Shown piece by piece: positions 26,596-34,987 of a DNA stretch of 64,000 bases. Every line of letters starts with the position of its first letter. Positions within the stretch are counted from its first letter, which is position 1. The stretch is taken from contig CAYTOA010000006.1 of the NCBI GenBank assembly GCA_964439265.1, positions 1 through 64,000 on the forward strand, given 5' to 3'. Position numbers and translations under genes: made by a program. Source of the stretch: JAGVPT01 sp964439265 (GTDB taxonomy: Bacteria > Bacteroidota > Ignavibacteria > UBA10030 > UBA8401). The notes beneath the pieces are model-generated. The model worked only from the letters and a program-made list of their open reading frames with translations. It had not been told where the DNA came from and ran no database searches.

Positions 26596-27288
26596 TCAGG
26601 CGCTTACTTCGGCGATATACCGGTCCACTTCGCGCGCAGCGGTGGACGTAGGATAATCTTTTTTCACTTTTTTCAATAATTCAACGGCCCGGTCTTTGTC
26701 GCCGGATTTTCCAAAATTGCGCGCTGCATTCACCAAATTGTCGGCAGCGTTCGGATCGTCGTTGTTCTTCAGAGCAGCTTTCTCATAATTTTCCGCCGCT
26801 TTTTTGAAGTCGCCTTTTGCTTCATAGCAGGCGCCTATTCCGGCGATCGCAGAATTTTCGATGAGTGCGTTGCTGCTACCGCCGAAATCATTGAAGTACT
26901 GAAGTGCCTTGTCGTAGTTCTGAGAGTTGTAATACGCATTCGCAAGATAAAACTTTGCAATATTGCCGGCCTTGGTGCTGCCGTAATTGTCGACTATCGA
27001 CTGAAGGCCGGTCACGTTCTTTTCGGGAACACCATTAATGGCGATTTGATACTGGCCGTTGTCGTAAAATGAATAGACTTTGGCAAGTTCAGAGGTCGCG
27101 CGGTCGTCGTTCGCACGCATGTTGTTCGAATAAAACCACAATGCAACCGCGAGAACGGCTACAATGCCCGCAACAGTTGAGACCCTCTTCTTGTTTTCGT
27201 CGTACCACACCTGAGCTTTAAAATACGTGGTAACGAGCGCGTCTTCTTTAATGACCCTTTGTGAGATTTTCTTCTTGGCACGGAGCAT
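26596..27288 (-). CDS. Membrane-anchored TPR protein (YfgM/BamD-like architecture)
   Basis: 230 residues. A basic cytoplasmic N terminus, one helix (about 37-54, STVAGIVAVLAVALWFYS), then about four tetratricopeptide units: KVYSFYDNGQYQIAI, AKFYLANAYYNSQNYDKALQYF, AGIGACYEAKGDFKKAAENYEKA, AARNFGKSGDKDRAVELLKKV. This single-anchor-plus-TPR layout resembles YfgM, a periplasmic chaperone partner of SecYEG, but function is inferred from architecture alone. It lies upstream of nuo on the same strand and downstream of the tRNA gene. Confidence 0.8.
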   Translation of the reverse strand: MLRAKKKISQRVIKEDALVTTYFKAQVWYDENKKRVSTVAGIVAVLAVALWFYSNNMRANDDRATSELAKVYSFYDNGQYQIAINGVPEKNVTGLQSIVDNYGSTKAGNIAKFYLANAYYNSQNYDKALQYFNDFGGSSNALIENSAIAGIGACYEAKGDFKKAAENYEKAALKNNDDPNAADNLVNAARNFGKSGDKDRAVELLKKVKKDYPTSTAAREVDRYIAEVSA

Positions 27289-27323
27289 AGTTTTCGATTA
27301 TTGTTTTGAGTTTGAATTGCTAG

Positions 27324-27397
27324 TACGCTCGTCGGGAGTCGAACCCGAAACCTTCAGCTTCGGAGGCTGACGCTCTATCCAGTTGAGCTACGAGCGC
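27324..27397 (-). tRNA. tRNA-Arg (anticodon CCG)
   Basis: 74 nt reading GCGCTCG-TA-GCTC...GAGC-G-TCAGC-CTCCGAA-GCTGA...TCGGG-TTCGACT-CCCGA-CGAGCGT-A. All four stems close; position 1-72 is a G-U pair. Anticodon CCG in loop CTCCGAA reads CGG arginine codons. CCA is not encoded (the 3' flank is CTAGC). Confidence 0.95.
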
Positions 27398-27640
27398 AGT
27401 TTGAGTGTTCGTAAATTCATTCTGCGAAATCCCGCAGCTTTTGCCGAAGGCATCACTTCGTGAATTGCGGGATTGAGCTACTAGCGCGTTTCATTTTCAG
27501 TAATCTGCCTTCAGCGAAATCCCGCAGTCTTTTGGGGGGATTGAGCTTCGCACGGTTTCAGTAGCCTGCCGTAGCAAAATCATACCGCCGAATTGCGGGA
27601 TCGACCTATGAGCATATTCATCGTCGCCTGTCTGGAGAAC
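27381..27640. repeat. Degenerate tandem copies of the tRNA-Arg 5' end and flank
   Basis: The first 15 bases of the tRNA (plus-strand TTGAGCTACGAGCGC, 27383-27397) recur as TTGAGCTACTAGCGC (27473-27487, 14/15), as TTGAGCTTCGCACGG (27541-27555) and more weakly as TCGACCTATGAGCAT (27601-27615). Between them GCGAAATCCCGCAG occurs at 27424 and 27514, and GAATTGCGGGAT at 27462 and 27590, so each unit also contains an AATCCCGCA/TGCGGGATT inverted repeat. The unit is about 60-90 bases. This fills most of 27398-27782, where no gene is visible. Confidence 0.6.
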
Positions 27641-27782
27641 TCTCGTTTACCGCGAGTCTGCAGCTGTTTAATTAATGAACAAAATGTAGCAAAGAATCGC
27701 CGGAATTGCAAGGATTTTCCTGAAAGTTGCCGGTGAAAACCTCTGGACCGTCATCCCCCGCTTTTGTCAACTCCTCATGCGG

Positions 27783-28946
27783 CTATAGCTTTTTCACGCC
27801 GATGCCCGGATTATCGGTTAACGTCACTTTGCCGCCGACAACCTTCATACCGTCGAAAACATCGTTCCGAATAAGGAGTGCGCCGTCCAAATCAGCCCAA
27901 TCAACCATCGGCGAAAGATGAGATGCAGCGGATACTGCACACGATGTCTCTGTCATGCATCCGATCATAATTTTCATTCCGAGCGATCGGGCAAGCGTGA
28001 TCATTTTGTGCGCTTCTCTCATCCCTGTCGACTTCATCAGCTTGACGTTGATTCCGGAAAAAGCACCATGCGCTCTCTGCACATCCTCCAGCCGCTGAAC
28101 GGATTCGTCGCCCATGATCGGCAGAGGGCTCCGTTCAGTCAGCCATGCATGTTCATCGAACCATCCTCTCGGCATCGGCTGTTCGACGAACACAACGCCT
28201 TTCTCCTTCAACCAGTGAACCATATCGAGAGCAAGCTGCTTATCCTTCCATCCTTCGTTGATGTCGACGCAAAGAGGTTTGTCCGTCACCGACCGGATCG
28301 TTTCGATCATCTCTTTGTCTGTGTCACGTCCTAGTTTTACTTTAAGGATCTTGAACTCTGCCGCTTCGAGTACTTTCTGGCGCACGACATCGGGCGTGTC
28401 GATGCCGATCGTGAACGAAGTGTACGGCGTCCTCTCTTTCGAAAAGCCCCAGATATTAAACCACGGCTGATTCATGATCTTGCCGACAACGTCGTGCAGC
28501 GCGATGTCCACCGACGCCTTCGCAGCCGGATTCCCCGGCGCGACCCCGTCAACGTAGCTCAAGATCGTTTCTAGTTCAAAGGGATTTTCGTATTTGCTGA
28601 GATCAATTTTCGAAAGGAAGGCTGTTGCGCTCGCATGCGATTCCCCGAGGTACGGCGGCATCGATGCCTCTCCATAACCAACGACATCTCCATACTCGAT
28701 TTGTGTCAGGGCAACGGGAGTGGTAGAGCGAGAGCTTGAGGAGAGAGTGAACACGTGTTTTAATTCCAGCGTGTACGGTCTAAAGGTCAGCGAGAGACGG
28801 GCAGACTTCGAATCGTTGAGGTACACCGCTGCAAGCGCATCCGGTGAACGTCCTGCGACTAAGGACGAGCCGGCAGCAAGCGCCGATGCTTTCATAAAAT
28901 CTCTGCGCGATTGGGACAAGATCAACCCTGGCTGTTCGTTCTGCAA
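27783..28946 (-). CDS. Tat-exported enolase-superfamily enzyme, L-Ala-D/L-Glu epimerase-like
   Basis: 387 residues. SRRDFMKASALAAGSSLVAG is a twin-arginine signal, unusual for this family. The muconate-lactonising-type barrel carries KILKVKLGRD (catalytic Lys), CVDINEGW (metal Asp), FVEQPMPRGW (metal Glu), PIMGDESV (metal Asp), GINVKLMKSTG (second catalytic Lys) and MIGCMTETSCAVS. The MTET and DLDGALLI motifs point to dipeptide epimerases, which convert L-Ala-D-Glu from murein into L-Ala-L-Glu; specificity cannot be proved from sequence. The Tat start is non-AUG (TTG at 28946 or a TTG closer to the RR). Periplasmic location would be a variation on E. coli YcjG, which is cytoplasmic. Confidence 0.85.
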   Translation of the reverse strand: MQNEQPGLILSQSRRDFMKASALAAGSSLVAGRSPDALAAVYLNDSKSARLSLTFRPYTLELKHVFTLSSSSRSTTPVALTQIEYGDVVGYGEASMPPYLGESHASATAFLSKIDLSKYENPFELETILSYVDGVAPGNPAAKASVDIALHDVVGKIMNQPWFNIWGFSKERTPYTSFTIGIDTPDVVRQKVLEAAEFKILKVKLGRDTDKEMIETIRSVTDKPLCVDINEGWKDKQLALDMVHWLKEKGVVFVEQPMPRGWFDEHAWLTERSPLPIMGDESVQRLEDVQRAHGAFSGINVKLMKSTGMREAHKMITLARSLGMKIMIGCMTETSCAVSAASHLSPMVDWADLDGALLIRNDVFDGMKVVGGKVTLTDNPGIGVKKL

Positions 28947-29012
28947 AAAGAAACCGATGACGAGGTGCCTACAAGAACCTCGGACCTGACTTTCGGAATT
29001 TCCCCCGAGCGA

Positions 29013-29570
29013 TCACACGCGTTCGTCGACAAAATCGCGTTCATCCGAGCGAACGACGAGTACTGGGCAGGGGGCTTTGCGAACAATCTTTTCCGCCGTG
29101 CTTCCGAAAAGTACGTGCTCAACACCGGAATGACCGTGCGTCGCAACGATGATCAGCTCAATTTTTTCATCTTTCGCGAACGAAACGACTTCGACGAACG
29201 GCAACCCGACCTTCACCGCCGCTTCCGACGGCACTGCACCGTTGATCTCGTTCTTGATCAATTCCTGGAGCTCCTGTTCCCCTTTCGTTCGTAATTCGTT
29301 CTCGACGTTCGGCATGCCGATCTGTCCAAAACTAAAATCGGCCGGATAGATCGTCGGTTCGACGACATAGAGCAAATAGATCCTCGCGTTAAACTGCCGG
29401 GCAAACGGAACGGCGTAATGAAGAGCCTTCTTCGAATAGTCGGAGAAATCGATAGGAACAAGAATTTTTCGCAGTGTAATCGGCGAAGGCGAAGGTTTAG
29501 GTTTCTTTATGCCGGCGGGTTTTCGATTCGGCTGAACATTTTTATTCTTCTGCGTTTTCTTGCTTTTCAT
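29013..29570 (-). CDS. Universal stress protein (UspA family)
   Basis: 185 residues with a basic, Lys/Pro-rich N-terminal extension of about 30 residues (KSKKTQKNKNVQPNRK) before the Usp domain. ILVPIDFSDYSKKALHYAV starts the fold; ATHGHSGVEHVLFGSTAEKI is the ATP-binding G-x2-G-x8-G-(S/T) motif, and APCPVLVVR ends the last strand. Usp proteins bind ATP and are induced in stress or stationary phase. GGGAGG precedes the ATG. It lies 16 bases after the cNMP-binding gene, so the two are likely cotranscribed. Confidence 0.92.
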   Translation of the reverse strand: MKSKKTQKNKNVQPNRKPAGIKKPKPSPSPITLRKILVPIDFSDYSKKALHYAVPFARQFNARIYLLYVVEPTIYPADFSFGQIGMPNVENELRTKGEQELQELIKNEINGAVPSEAAVKVGLPFVEVVSFAKDEKIELIIVATHGHSGVEHVLFGSTAEKIVRKAPCPVLVVRSDERDFVDERV

Positions 29571-29586
29571 CTCGGCCTCCCGGTCT

Positions 29587-30144
29587 TTATGAGGGTTTCA
29601 ATGCATCGAGTTCTGCGCGTACCGTTGAGAGTTCCTGGTTGGCGTGCCGCAACCGCTCTCCGATCATGCCGGCAACCTTCAGAACAATCTTTAGCCCGGT
29701 CCCCGGTGTTTTCTCCATTATCTCAAATAGATCCAGGCGGAAAAATCCTATGAGATTCGTATCTGTGAGTGCGATGACCGAAGCCGAGCGAGGTGACTCG
29801 TCGAGCAGAGAAAGCTCGCCGAAAAAATCCCCGTCCTTCAAGACAGCCAGCTCCTTTTTCGTCCCGTTCGCACCGAGGTGGATGACGGAAACCTCCCCCT
29901 GCTCCACCACGTACATTCCTAATCCGGGATCATTCTGAAAACATACATATTCACCCGCGACATACTGCCGCCGGTGAACGATACCGGCAACCTGCCGAAG
30001 TTCCCGCGGTTTCAAATTTTCGAACGCCGGTATCTTTAACAACATTTCTTCGATGGTTGTGGGTTTCCGTTTTATACGGAAGACGTTCTTCCATTCCAGG
30101 TTTTCGGATTTCTGGATGATTTTTCGGAATCGTTCTATGGCCAC
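29587..30144 (-). CDS. Cyclic-nucleotide-binding domain protein
   Basis: 185 residues from a GTG at 30144, which is preceded by AAGGAAG; an upstream ATG (30231) is the alternative. One cNMP-binding domain (about 45-160): IPAFENLKPRELRQVAGIVH, GEYVCFQNDPGLGMYVVEQGEVSV, and the phosphate-binding cassette FFGELSLLDESPRSASVIAL. The cassette keeps the Glu and Arg needed for cAMP/cGMP contact. There is no helix-turn-helix, so it is not a CRP/FNR regulator; the short helical C terminus (IGERLRHANQELSTVRAELD) may dimerise. It may sense a nucleotide signal together with the Usp encoded downstream. Confidence 0.85.
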   Translation of the reverse strand: MAIERFRKIIQKSENLEWKNVFRIKRKPTTIEEMLLKIPAFENLKPRELRQVAGIVHRRQYVAGEYVCFQNDPGLGMYVVEQGEVSVIHLGANGTKKELAVLKDGDFFGELSLLDESPRSASVIALTDTNLIGFFRLDLFEIMEKTPGTGLKIVLKVAGMIGERLRHANQELSTVRAELDALKPS

Positions 30145-30265
30145 GGCAAGCCTTCCTTTTTCAAAGCGGGACGATGAGGGGTCATGGTGATGGTATGCAA
30201 TTGTACTACATCGGGGCCCTATAATCAACACGATGCGTCGACCGCGGACGTAGAGCCCCGCGTGG

Positions 30266-31186
30266 TTACCGAATGAAGTTCAGCCAGCGATGGGGGTCTT
30301 TGCCCGCTTCCACAACACTCATGAAGCGTTTCTGGAGTTCCCTTGTGACGGGACCAGGTTTGCCTTCGCCCACCTTCATACGGTCGATCGACCTGATCGG
30401 GGTTATCTCTGCAGCCGTCCCGGAGAAAAACACCTCGTCGGCGATATAAAGCAATTCACGCGGGATATGTGATTCCGAAATCGGGATCCCCGCATCTTTT
30501 GCAAGAGTGATTACTGAAGAGCGGGTGATTCCTGGGAGAAGCGCATCGATGAGCGGCGGCGTGACGATCGCTCCGTCGCGGACAACAAAAATATTCTCGC
30601 CGCTTCCTTCGCTGATTTGTCCGTGGGTATCGAGCGCGATCCCTTCAGCGTAGCCGTCGGCCAAAGCTTCGAGTTTGATGAGTTGTGAATTCATATAATT
30701 GGCGCCGGTTTTCGCCATCGTCGGAAGCGTGTTTGGTGCAGGGCGAGCCCACGATGCCACGCGCACGTCGATGCCTTTTTCAATGGCATCCGCGCCAAGA
30801 TACTTTCCCCACTCCCACACGACAACGCTCACATCGACCGGACATCCGACGGGACTCACGCCGACGTCTCCATATCCACGATACACAACCGGACGAATGT
30901 AGCACGCCTTCAATTTGTTCGCTTTGATCGTTTCTTTGATCGCTGCTTCGATCTCCTTTTTTGAGTACGGGATCTCTGCGCGGTAAATTTTTGCAGAGTC
31001 GAACAGCCGGTCGATATGCTTGTCCAGACGGAAAATTGCGGACCCCTTCTTCGTCTCGTAGCACCGGATGCCTTCGAACCAACTGCTGCCGTAATGAACG
31101 ACGTGCGACATCACGTGGATCTTTGCGTCATCCCAATTGACAAGCTTTCCGTTCATCCATATTTTATCAACTTTTTTGACTGCCAT
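30266..31186 (-). CDS. ilvE: Branched-chain amino acid aminotransferase
   Basis: 306 residues, fold type IV PLP enzyme. WFEGIRCYET and IFRLDKHIDRLFDSAKIY at the N terminus, RPVVYRGYGDVGVSP, and the PLP lysine in LPTMAKTGANYMNSQLIKLEA. Then ADGYAEGIALDTHGQISEGSGENIFVV (the family signature E-x-S-G-x-N-x-F) and LPGITRSSVI. It transfers amino groups between Leu/Ile/Val and 2-oxoglutarate. Normal length. 143 bases separate it from the upstream GNAT gene. Confidence 0.95.
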   Translation of the reverse strand: MAVKKVDKIWMNGKLVNWDDAKIHVMSHVVHYGSSWFEGIRCYETKKGSAIFRLDKHIDRLFDSAKIYRAEIPYSKKEIEAAIKETIKANKLKACYIRPVVYRGYGDVGVSPVGCPVDVSVVVWEWGKYLGADAIEKGIDVRVASWARPAPNTLPTMAKTGANYMNSQLIKLEALADGYAEGIALDTHGQISEGSGENIFVVRDGAIVTPPLIDALLPGITRSSVITLAKDAGIPISESHIPRELLYIADEVFFSGTAAEITPIRSIDRMKVGEGKPGPVTRELQKRFMSVVEAGKDPHRWLNFIR

Positions 31187-31286
31187 GGTGTTTGTCCTGT
31201 TCTTAGAATTCAGAATGCGCGTGAGATGCTATATGTAAGACGTGGTCTGATAGGTTGCAGCATCCATACCGTCGCTCCCATCTCTA

Positions 31287-31330
31287 TCTTTCAATTTTCA
31301 TTTTTAACGTTTCACTTTTAACTTTTACCT
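31287..31330. repeat. T-rich word-repeat tract upstream of ilvE
   Basis: TTTCAATTTTCATTTTTAAC and TTTCACTTTTAACTTTTACC: repeated TTTCA/TTTTAAC words in the ilvE-GNAT spacer, reaching the GNAT stop codon. The same spacer also has TTAGAATTCAGAATG at 31204, the word seen in the nuo spacers. Confidence 0.55.
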
Positions 31331-32448
31331 TACACCCCCATCTCGTAAATCCTGTATGTTTTGTACCGCTTTCCCTGCATCATTTCTGCGGCACGATTCA
31401 TCATGATATTGTCCTCGAGCACCCAGCTTGCTTCTCCGTATTTGTATCCGAGTTTCTTTGCGCGGACGGCGGTCTCATAGAACAAAACGCCCGCTGCGCC
31501 AGTCCTTTGCTGTTCGGGAATGACTCCCAGTACGATAATGCGGACCAGATCGATGAGCTTCTTTTTTGTGTATAGATGGTACAAACCGGTCAATAGTCCG
31601 CCGTTCTTATTATACCTCAACGGAACGTTGATGTCGGGAAGCGAAAGCGCAAACCCGATTGGTTTCCCTTTCGCCTCAGCCATGATGATGAGCTCGGGAA
31701 CGACGACCGGTTTCAGATCGGCTGCGAGCGCATCGAATTCTGCGTCAGTCATCGGCACAGCGCCCCAATTTTTTGACCATGCTTTATTATAGATCACCTT
31801 GATGCGGTCGACTTCCTCGTTGAAGTGTTTCATGTCGATCGACCGGAATGTCAACCCTTCGCGCTGTTTCACGATCTCGTTGAACCGCACGAATCGTTCC
31901 GAGTACACCGTGTCCTGGTCGAGGAGATAAGCGTATAAGTCCTTCAATTTTTCGAAGCCGTACTTTTCGAACAGCGTTCCATAGTACGGCGGATTATATG
32001 TCATCAAAACAACCGGGCTCCGGTCAAAGCCGTCTACGAGCAAGCCGTATTCGTCATTGACCGAAGGATTTGCGGGACCGCGAACAGCCGAAACACCCTT
32101 CGACTTCAGGTATTTTTTTGCAGCATCGAAAAGGGCATTCGCAACCGATTGGTCGTTGATCGATTCATAAAATCCGAAAAAGCCGATATTTTCATTGTGC
32201 TCTTTGTTGTGATTATGGTTTACAATAGCACCGATGCGACCGACCACTTTGCCGTTGCGCTCCGCGAGAAACAGTTCCATGTCGGCGTGGGTGTAGAACG
32301 GATTTTTTTTCTTGTCGATCAACTTTTCCCTGTCCATCATCAGCGGCGGAACCCAGAGCGGATCCTTCGCATAAATGTCCCACAGGAACCGAATGAACCT
32401 TTTCTCATCGCCTTTTGAACGAACAGGAAGGACGGAAACGTTCTCCAT
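31330..32448 (-). CDS. GNAT-fold acyltransferase, candidate bacterial ceramide synthase
   Basis: 372 residues. FIRFLWDIYAKDPLWVPPLM at the N terminus, NPFYTHADMELFLAERNGKVVGRI (first GNAT strands), GFFGFYESINDQSVANALFD, RGPANPSVNDEYGLLVDGFD, YNPPYYGTLFEKYGFEKLKDLYAYL; the C-terminal half repeats the acyl-CoA fold and ends in GVIPEQQRTGAAGVLFYETA, where QQRTGAA occupies the pyrophosphate-binding position. This long GNAT family is the one I recall for the Caulobacter ceramide synthase bCerS; the match is from memory. Its position next to a serine palmitoyltransferase-like gene supports N-acylation of a sphingoid base. The spt terminator lies between them, so it may be separately transcribed. 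Confidence 0.8.
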   Translation of the reverse strand: MENVSVLPVRSKGDEKRFIRFLWDIYAKDPLWVPPLMMDREKLIDKKKNPFYTHADMELFLAERNGKVVGRIGAIVNHNHNKEHNENIGFFGFYESINDQSVANALFDAAKKYLKSKGVSAVRGPANPSVNDEYGLLVDGFDRSPVVLMTYNPPYYGTLFEKYGFEKLKDLYAYLLDQDTVYSERFVRFNEIVKQREGLTFRSIDMKHFNEEVDRIKVIYNKAWSKNWGAVPMTDAEFDALAADLKPVVVPELIIMAEAKGKPIGFALSLPDINVPLRYNKNGGLLTGLYHLYTKKKLIDLVRIIVLGVIPEQQRTGAAGVLFYETAVRAKKLGYKYGEASWVLEDNIMMNRAAEMMQGKRYKTYRIYEMGV

Positions 32449-32468
32449 GAAGGAACTCCCTTATTATT

Positions 32469-32510
32469 AAAAAAGCCACGCTGAGGTCTTGACCCGGCGC
32501 GGCTTTTTCT
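32469..32510 (-). terminator. Intrinsic terminator of the serine palmitoyltransferase-like gene
   Basis: AAAAAGCCACGC (32470-32481) pairs with GCGCGGCTTTTT (32497-32508) in a 12-bp stem containing one G-U pair. T-runs stand on both sides, so it could also act in the other direction, but it lies directly after the spt stop codon on the minus strand. Confidence 0.85.
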
Positions 32511-32530
32511 AGAATTTGAAAAAGGATTTT

Positions 32531-33727
32531 TTAACTAATCACGCCGAGCTTTTTCCCGATGATGCCGAATATTTCCAGGATCTTATCGAGATGCTTGTCT
32601 TCATGCGTCGCCATGTAGCTCGTCCTCAGCATTTCCATACCGGGTGGCACGCCGGGCCGTACGAACGCGTTGACGAACACACCGGCATCGTACAGCTCGC
32701 GCCAGAAGGCAAGGGTCTTATCCGTCTCGCCAATGATCACGGGAACGATCGCCGAATCGTGTCCGTCGATGATCTTGAATCCCATCGAACGGAATCCCAC
32801 CCGCATCTTTGAAGCATTGTGATTAAGCTTTGTGATCCGCTCCGGTTCAGCTTCCAGAATATCCAGCGCAGCCAGCGCTGCGGCAACGGACGCCGGCGTC
32901 GGGCTTGCGCTGAAGATCAGCGCCGGGGCAAAATGCTTCATATAATTAATCACGCTTCGCTTGCCGCATACAAACCCGCCGAGCGATGCAAACGTCTTGC
33001 TGAAAGTTCCCATCGTCAGATCAACGTCGGCTTCAAGGTTGAAGCGGCTGGCGGTGCCGCGGCCCCCTTTCCCGATCACGCCGGTTGCGTGAGCGTCATC
33101 GATCAGCACGCGGGCGTTGTACTTCTTCGCCACTGCGACGAGCGCGGGCAGGTCTACAATTTCTCCGGATGTGCTGAAGACGCCGTCCGAAACGATCAAC
33201 TTCCCCGCCTCCAGCGGAAGCTTGGAGAGCACAATGCCAAGATGTTTCATATCATTGTGCTTGTACCGTACTACTTCCGCGGTCATCCCCGTTGCGATCA
33301 TATTGCCGGCGACAATGCACGCATGGTTGTCCTTATCCGAGACAACATATTCTCCGCGCTGCACAAGCGTCGGGATAATTCCTTGTGCGGTCTGAAACCC
33401 CGTGCTGAAAAGAAGGCAATCCTCACTCCCGAGAAATTTTGCCAGACGTCCTTCCAACTCGATATGGAGGTCAAGGGTGCCGGTAAGGTATCGGGAACCG
33501 GAGCAGCCGGTTCCATACTTGCGAATGGCGGCTATTGCCGCTTCTTTTACTTTCGGATGGGCGGTGAGGCCAAGGTAGTTGTTTGAACCAGCCATAATGA
33601 CCTGCCGTCCTTCCATCTGGACAACGGGTCCTTCATTTGCCTGAATCGGCCGAAAATACGGGTAATATCCTTGTTGCTTAACTTCGTCAGCAAGCGTAAA
33701 ATTAGTACACTTATCGAATAGATCCAA
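32531..33727 (-). CDS. spt: Serine palmitoyltransferase-like alpha-oxoamine synthase
   Basis: 398 residues, fold type I PLP enzyme. Starts at TTG 33727 with AAGGAG five bases upstream. GYYPYFRPIQANEGPVV at the N terminus, GCSGSRYLTGTLDLHIELE, and DNHACIVAGN then RYKHNDMKHL match Bacteroides/Sphingomonas SPT better than KBL or BioF. LIDDAHATGVIGKGGRGT holds the PLP-contact Asp/His; TMGTFSKTFASLGGF holds the Schiff-base Lys. It condenses serine with palmitoyl-CoA to 3-oxosphinganine, the first committed step of sphingolipids; the substrate is inferred from family resemblance. The GNAT gene lies downstream and an epimerase gene is divergent, 143 bases away. Confidence 0.85.
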   Translation of the reverse strand: MDLFDKCTNFTLADEVKQQGYYPYFRPIQANEGPVVQMEGRQVIMAGSNNYLGLTAHPKVKEAAIAAIRKYGTGCSGSRYLTGTLDLHIELEGRLAKFLGSEDCLLFSTGFQTAQGIIPTLVQRGEYVVSDKDNHACIVAGNMIATGMTAEVVRYKHNDMKHLGIVLSKLPLEAGKLIVSDGVFSTSGEIVDLPALVAVAKKYNARVLIDDAHATGVIGKGGRGTASRFNLEADVDLTMGTFSKTFASLGGFVCGKRSVINYMKHFAPALIFSASPTPASVAAALAALDILEAEPERITKLNHNASKMRVGFRSMGFKIIDGHDSAIVPVIIGETDKTLAFWRELYDAGVFVNAFVRPGVPPGMEMLRTSYMATHEDKHLDKILEIFGIIGKKLGVIS

Positions 33728-33870
33728 GAGGTCTCCTTGTCAATATAGATGTCCGCCTCTGCAAAAGCGGCAGTACGGAAAGCCACAATCCACCTTTAAT
33801 AAGTTTCGTTGATTATTAAAAGTGTTTTCAATATACTCTATCGTCAAAAAAAAGTCAACCGAAAGAAAAT

Positions 33871-34860
33871 ATGAATTCGCGCACGGCATTTGTTACCGGG
33901 GGAACTGGTTTCATCGGCAGCCATCTCGTTGAGCGGTTGCTCTCGCGAGGATACAAGGTTCGGTGCATGATCCGCAATGAGAAGAAAAAAGGATATCTGG
34001 AAAAATTACCGGTGGATTTCTTCACCGGCGACCTTTTCTCGACTGCCGTGCTGGATAAAGCAATAGACGGGGCCGATTATGTTTATCATGTTGCCGGAGT
34101 GGTAGGTTCGAGAAACAAGGAAGGCTTCTACAGACAGAACAGGGACGGCACGAGAAATATCGCAGAAAGCACCTCCCGCGCCAATCCCCATCTCAAGAAG
34201 TTCATCTTTGTCAGCAGCGGCGCTGCCGTTGGTCCCGCTACCGCGTCATCGACGGTCAATGAGTCGACTCCATTCCATCCCATCACGACATACGGAAAAA
34301 GCAAGATGGCCGCGGAATTAGAAGTCCTGAAATTCAAGGATGCATTTCCGATCACGATCGTTCGGCCCACTGCCGTCTATGGCCCGCGGGATCCCGCAAC
34401 ATTCGATTACTTCAATACGATAAACAAGGGGCTCGAGCCGCTCGTTGGTTTCAAAGACAAGCTCGTAAGCCTTGTGCACTCCACCGATCTTGTTTCAGGA
34501 ATTGTTCTTGCCGGCGAAAGCGATATTTCGGCGGGACAATCGTATTTTTTGGGAAGTGACAAGGCGTATTCCTGGCGCGAGATCGGAGACGCAACAAAGA
34601 AGGTCATGGGCAGGAACGCTTTCAGGGTTCGGCTTCCCGAGCCGTTGGTGTATGCAGTTGCATTTGCGGCAGGCCTCTTCTCCTCGTTCAGCGAGAAACC
34701 CTCGGTCCTGAATTTTGAGAAAGGCCGCGACATGGTCCAGGATTATTGGACATTCGATTCGTCGAAAGCCAAACGCGACCTCGGATACCGCCCGGTCATT
34801 TCCCTTGCAGACGGAATAAAAGAAACTGTGGACTGGTATCGAAATAACGGGTGGATGTAA
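33871..34860 (+). CDS. NAD(P)-dependent epimerase/dehydratase, candidate ceramide reductase
   Basis: 329 residues, extended short-chain dehydrogenase. Nucleotide site TAFVTGGTGFIGSHLVERL, VYHVAGVVG, catalytic Ser in FVSSGAAVGP, and YGKSKMAAE supplying the YxxxK pair, then IVRPTAVYGPRDP. The C-terminal third has two hydrophobic stretches (PLVYAVAFAAGLFSSF). It resembles the family containing Caulobacter CerR, which reduces the keto group of oxidised ceramide, but closely related proteins act on sugars or sterols. Divergent from the SPT-like gene, whose product would start the same pathway. An AGCTGTCG (34874)/CGACAGCT (34943) inverted repeat with a short T-run follows the gene and may be a weak terminator. 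Confidence 0.8.
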   Translation: MNSRTAFVTGGTGFIGSHLVERLLSRGYKVRCMIRNEKKKGYLEKLPVDFFTGDLFSTAVLDKAIDGADYVYHVAGVVGSRNKEGFYRQNRDGTRNIAESTSRANPHLKKFIFVSSGAAVGPATASSTVNESTPFHPITTYGKSKMAAELEVLKFKDAFPITIVRPTAVYGPRDPATFDYFNTINKGLEPLVGFKDKLVSLVHSTDLVSGIVLAGESDISAGQSYFLGSDKAYSWREIGDATKKVMGRNAFRVRLPEPLVYAVAFAAGLFSSFSEKPSVLNFEKGRDMVQDYWTFDSSKAKRDLGYRPVISLADGIKETVDWYRNNGWM

Positions 34861-34987
34861 TCGAAAGGGGAGCAGCTGTCGTACAGCAAATCGATAAAAT
34901 CTCGATCCGCTGAAGATCGTTGGCGGTTCGTGAAGAAGTGACCGACAGCTTTTCATGTTGTGTCAATATCGATGAATGCGGCTTCTT

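Noticed and set aside
27398..27640. CRISPR array or further tRNA genes
   Set aside because: The copies are irregular, diverging and too few, with unequal spacing; none folds into a full cloverleaf.
32819..33586. 255-codon plus-strand frame opposite the SPT-like gene
   Set aside because: The SPT-like protein explains the region with catalytic motifs; the opposite frame lacks any.
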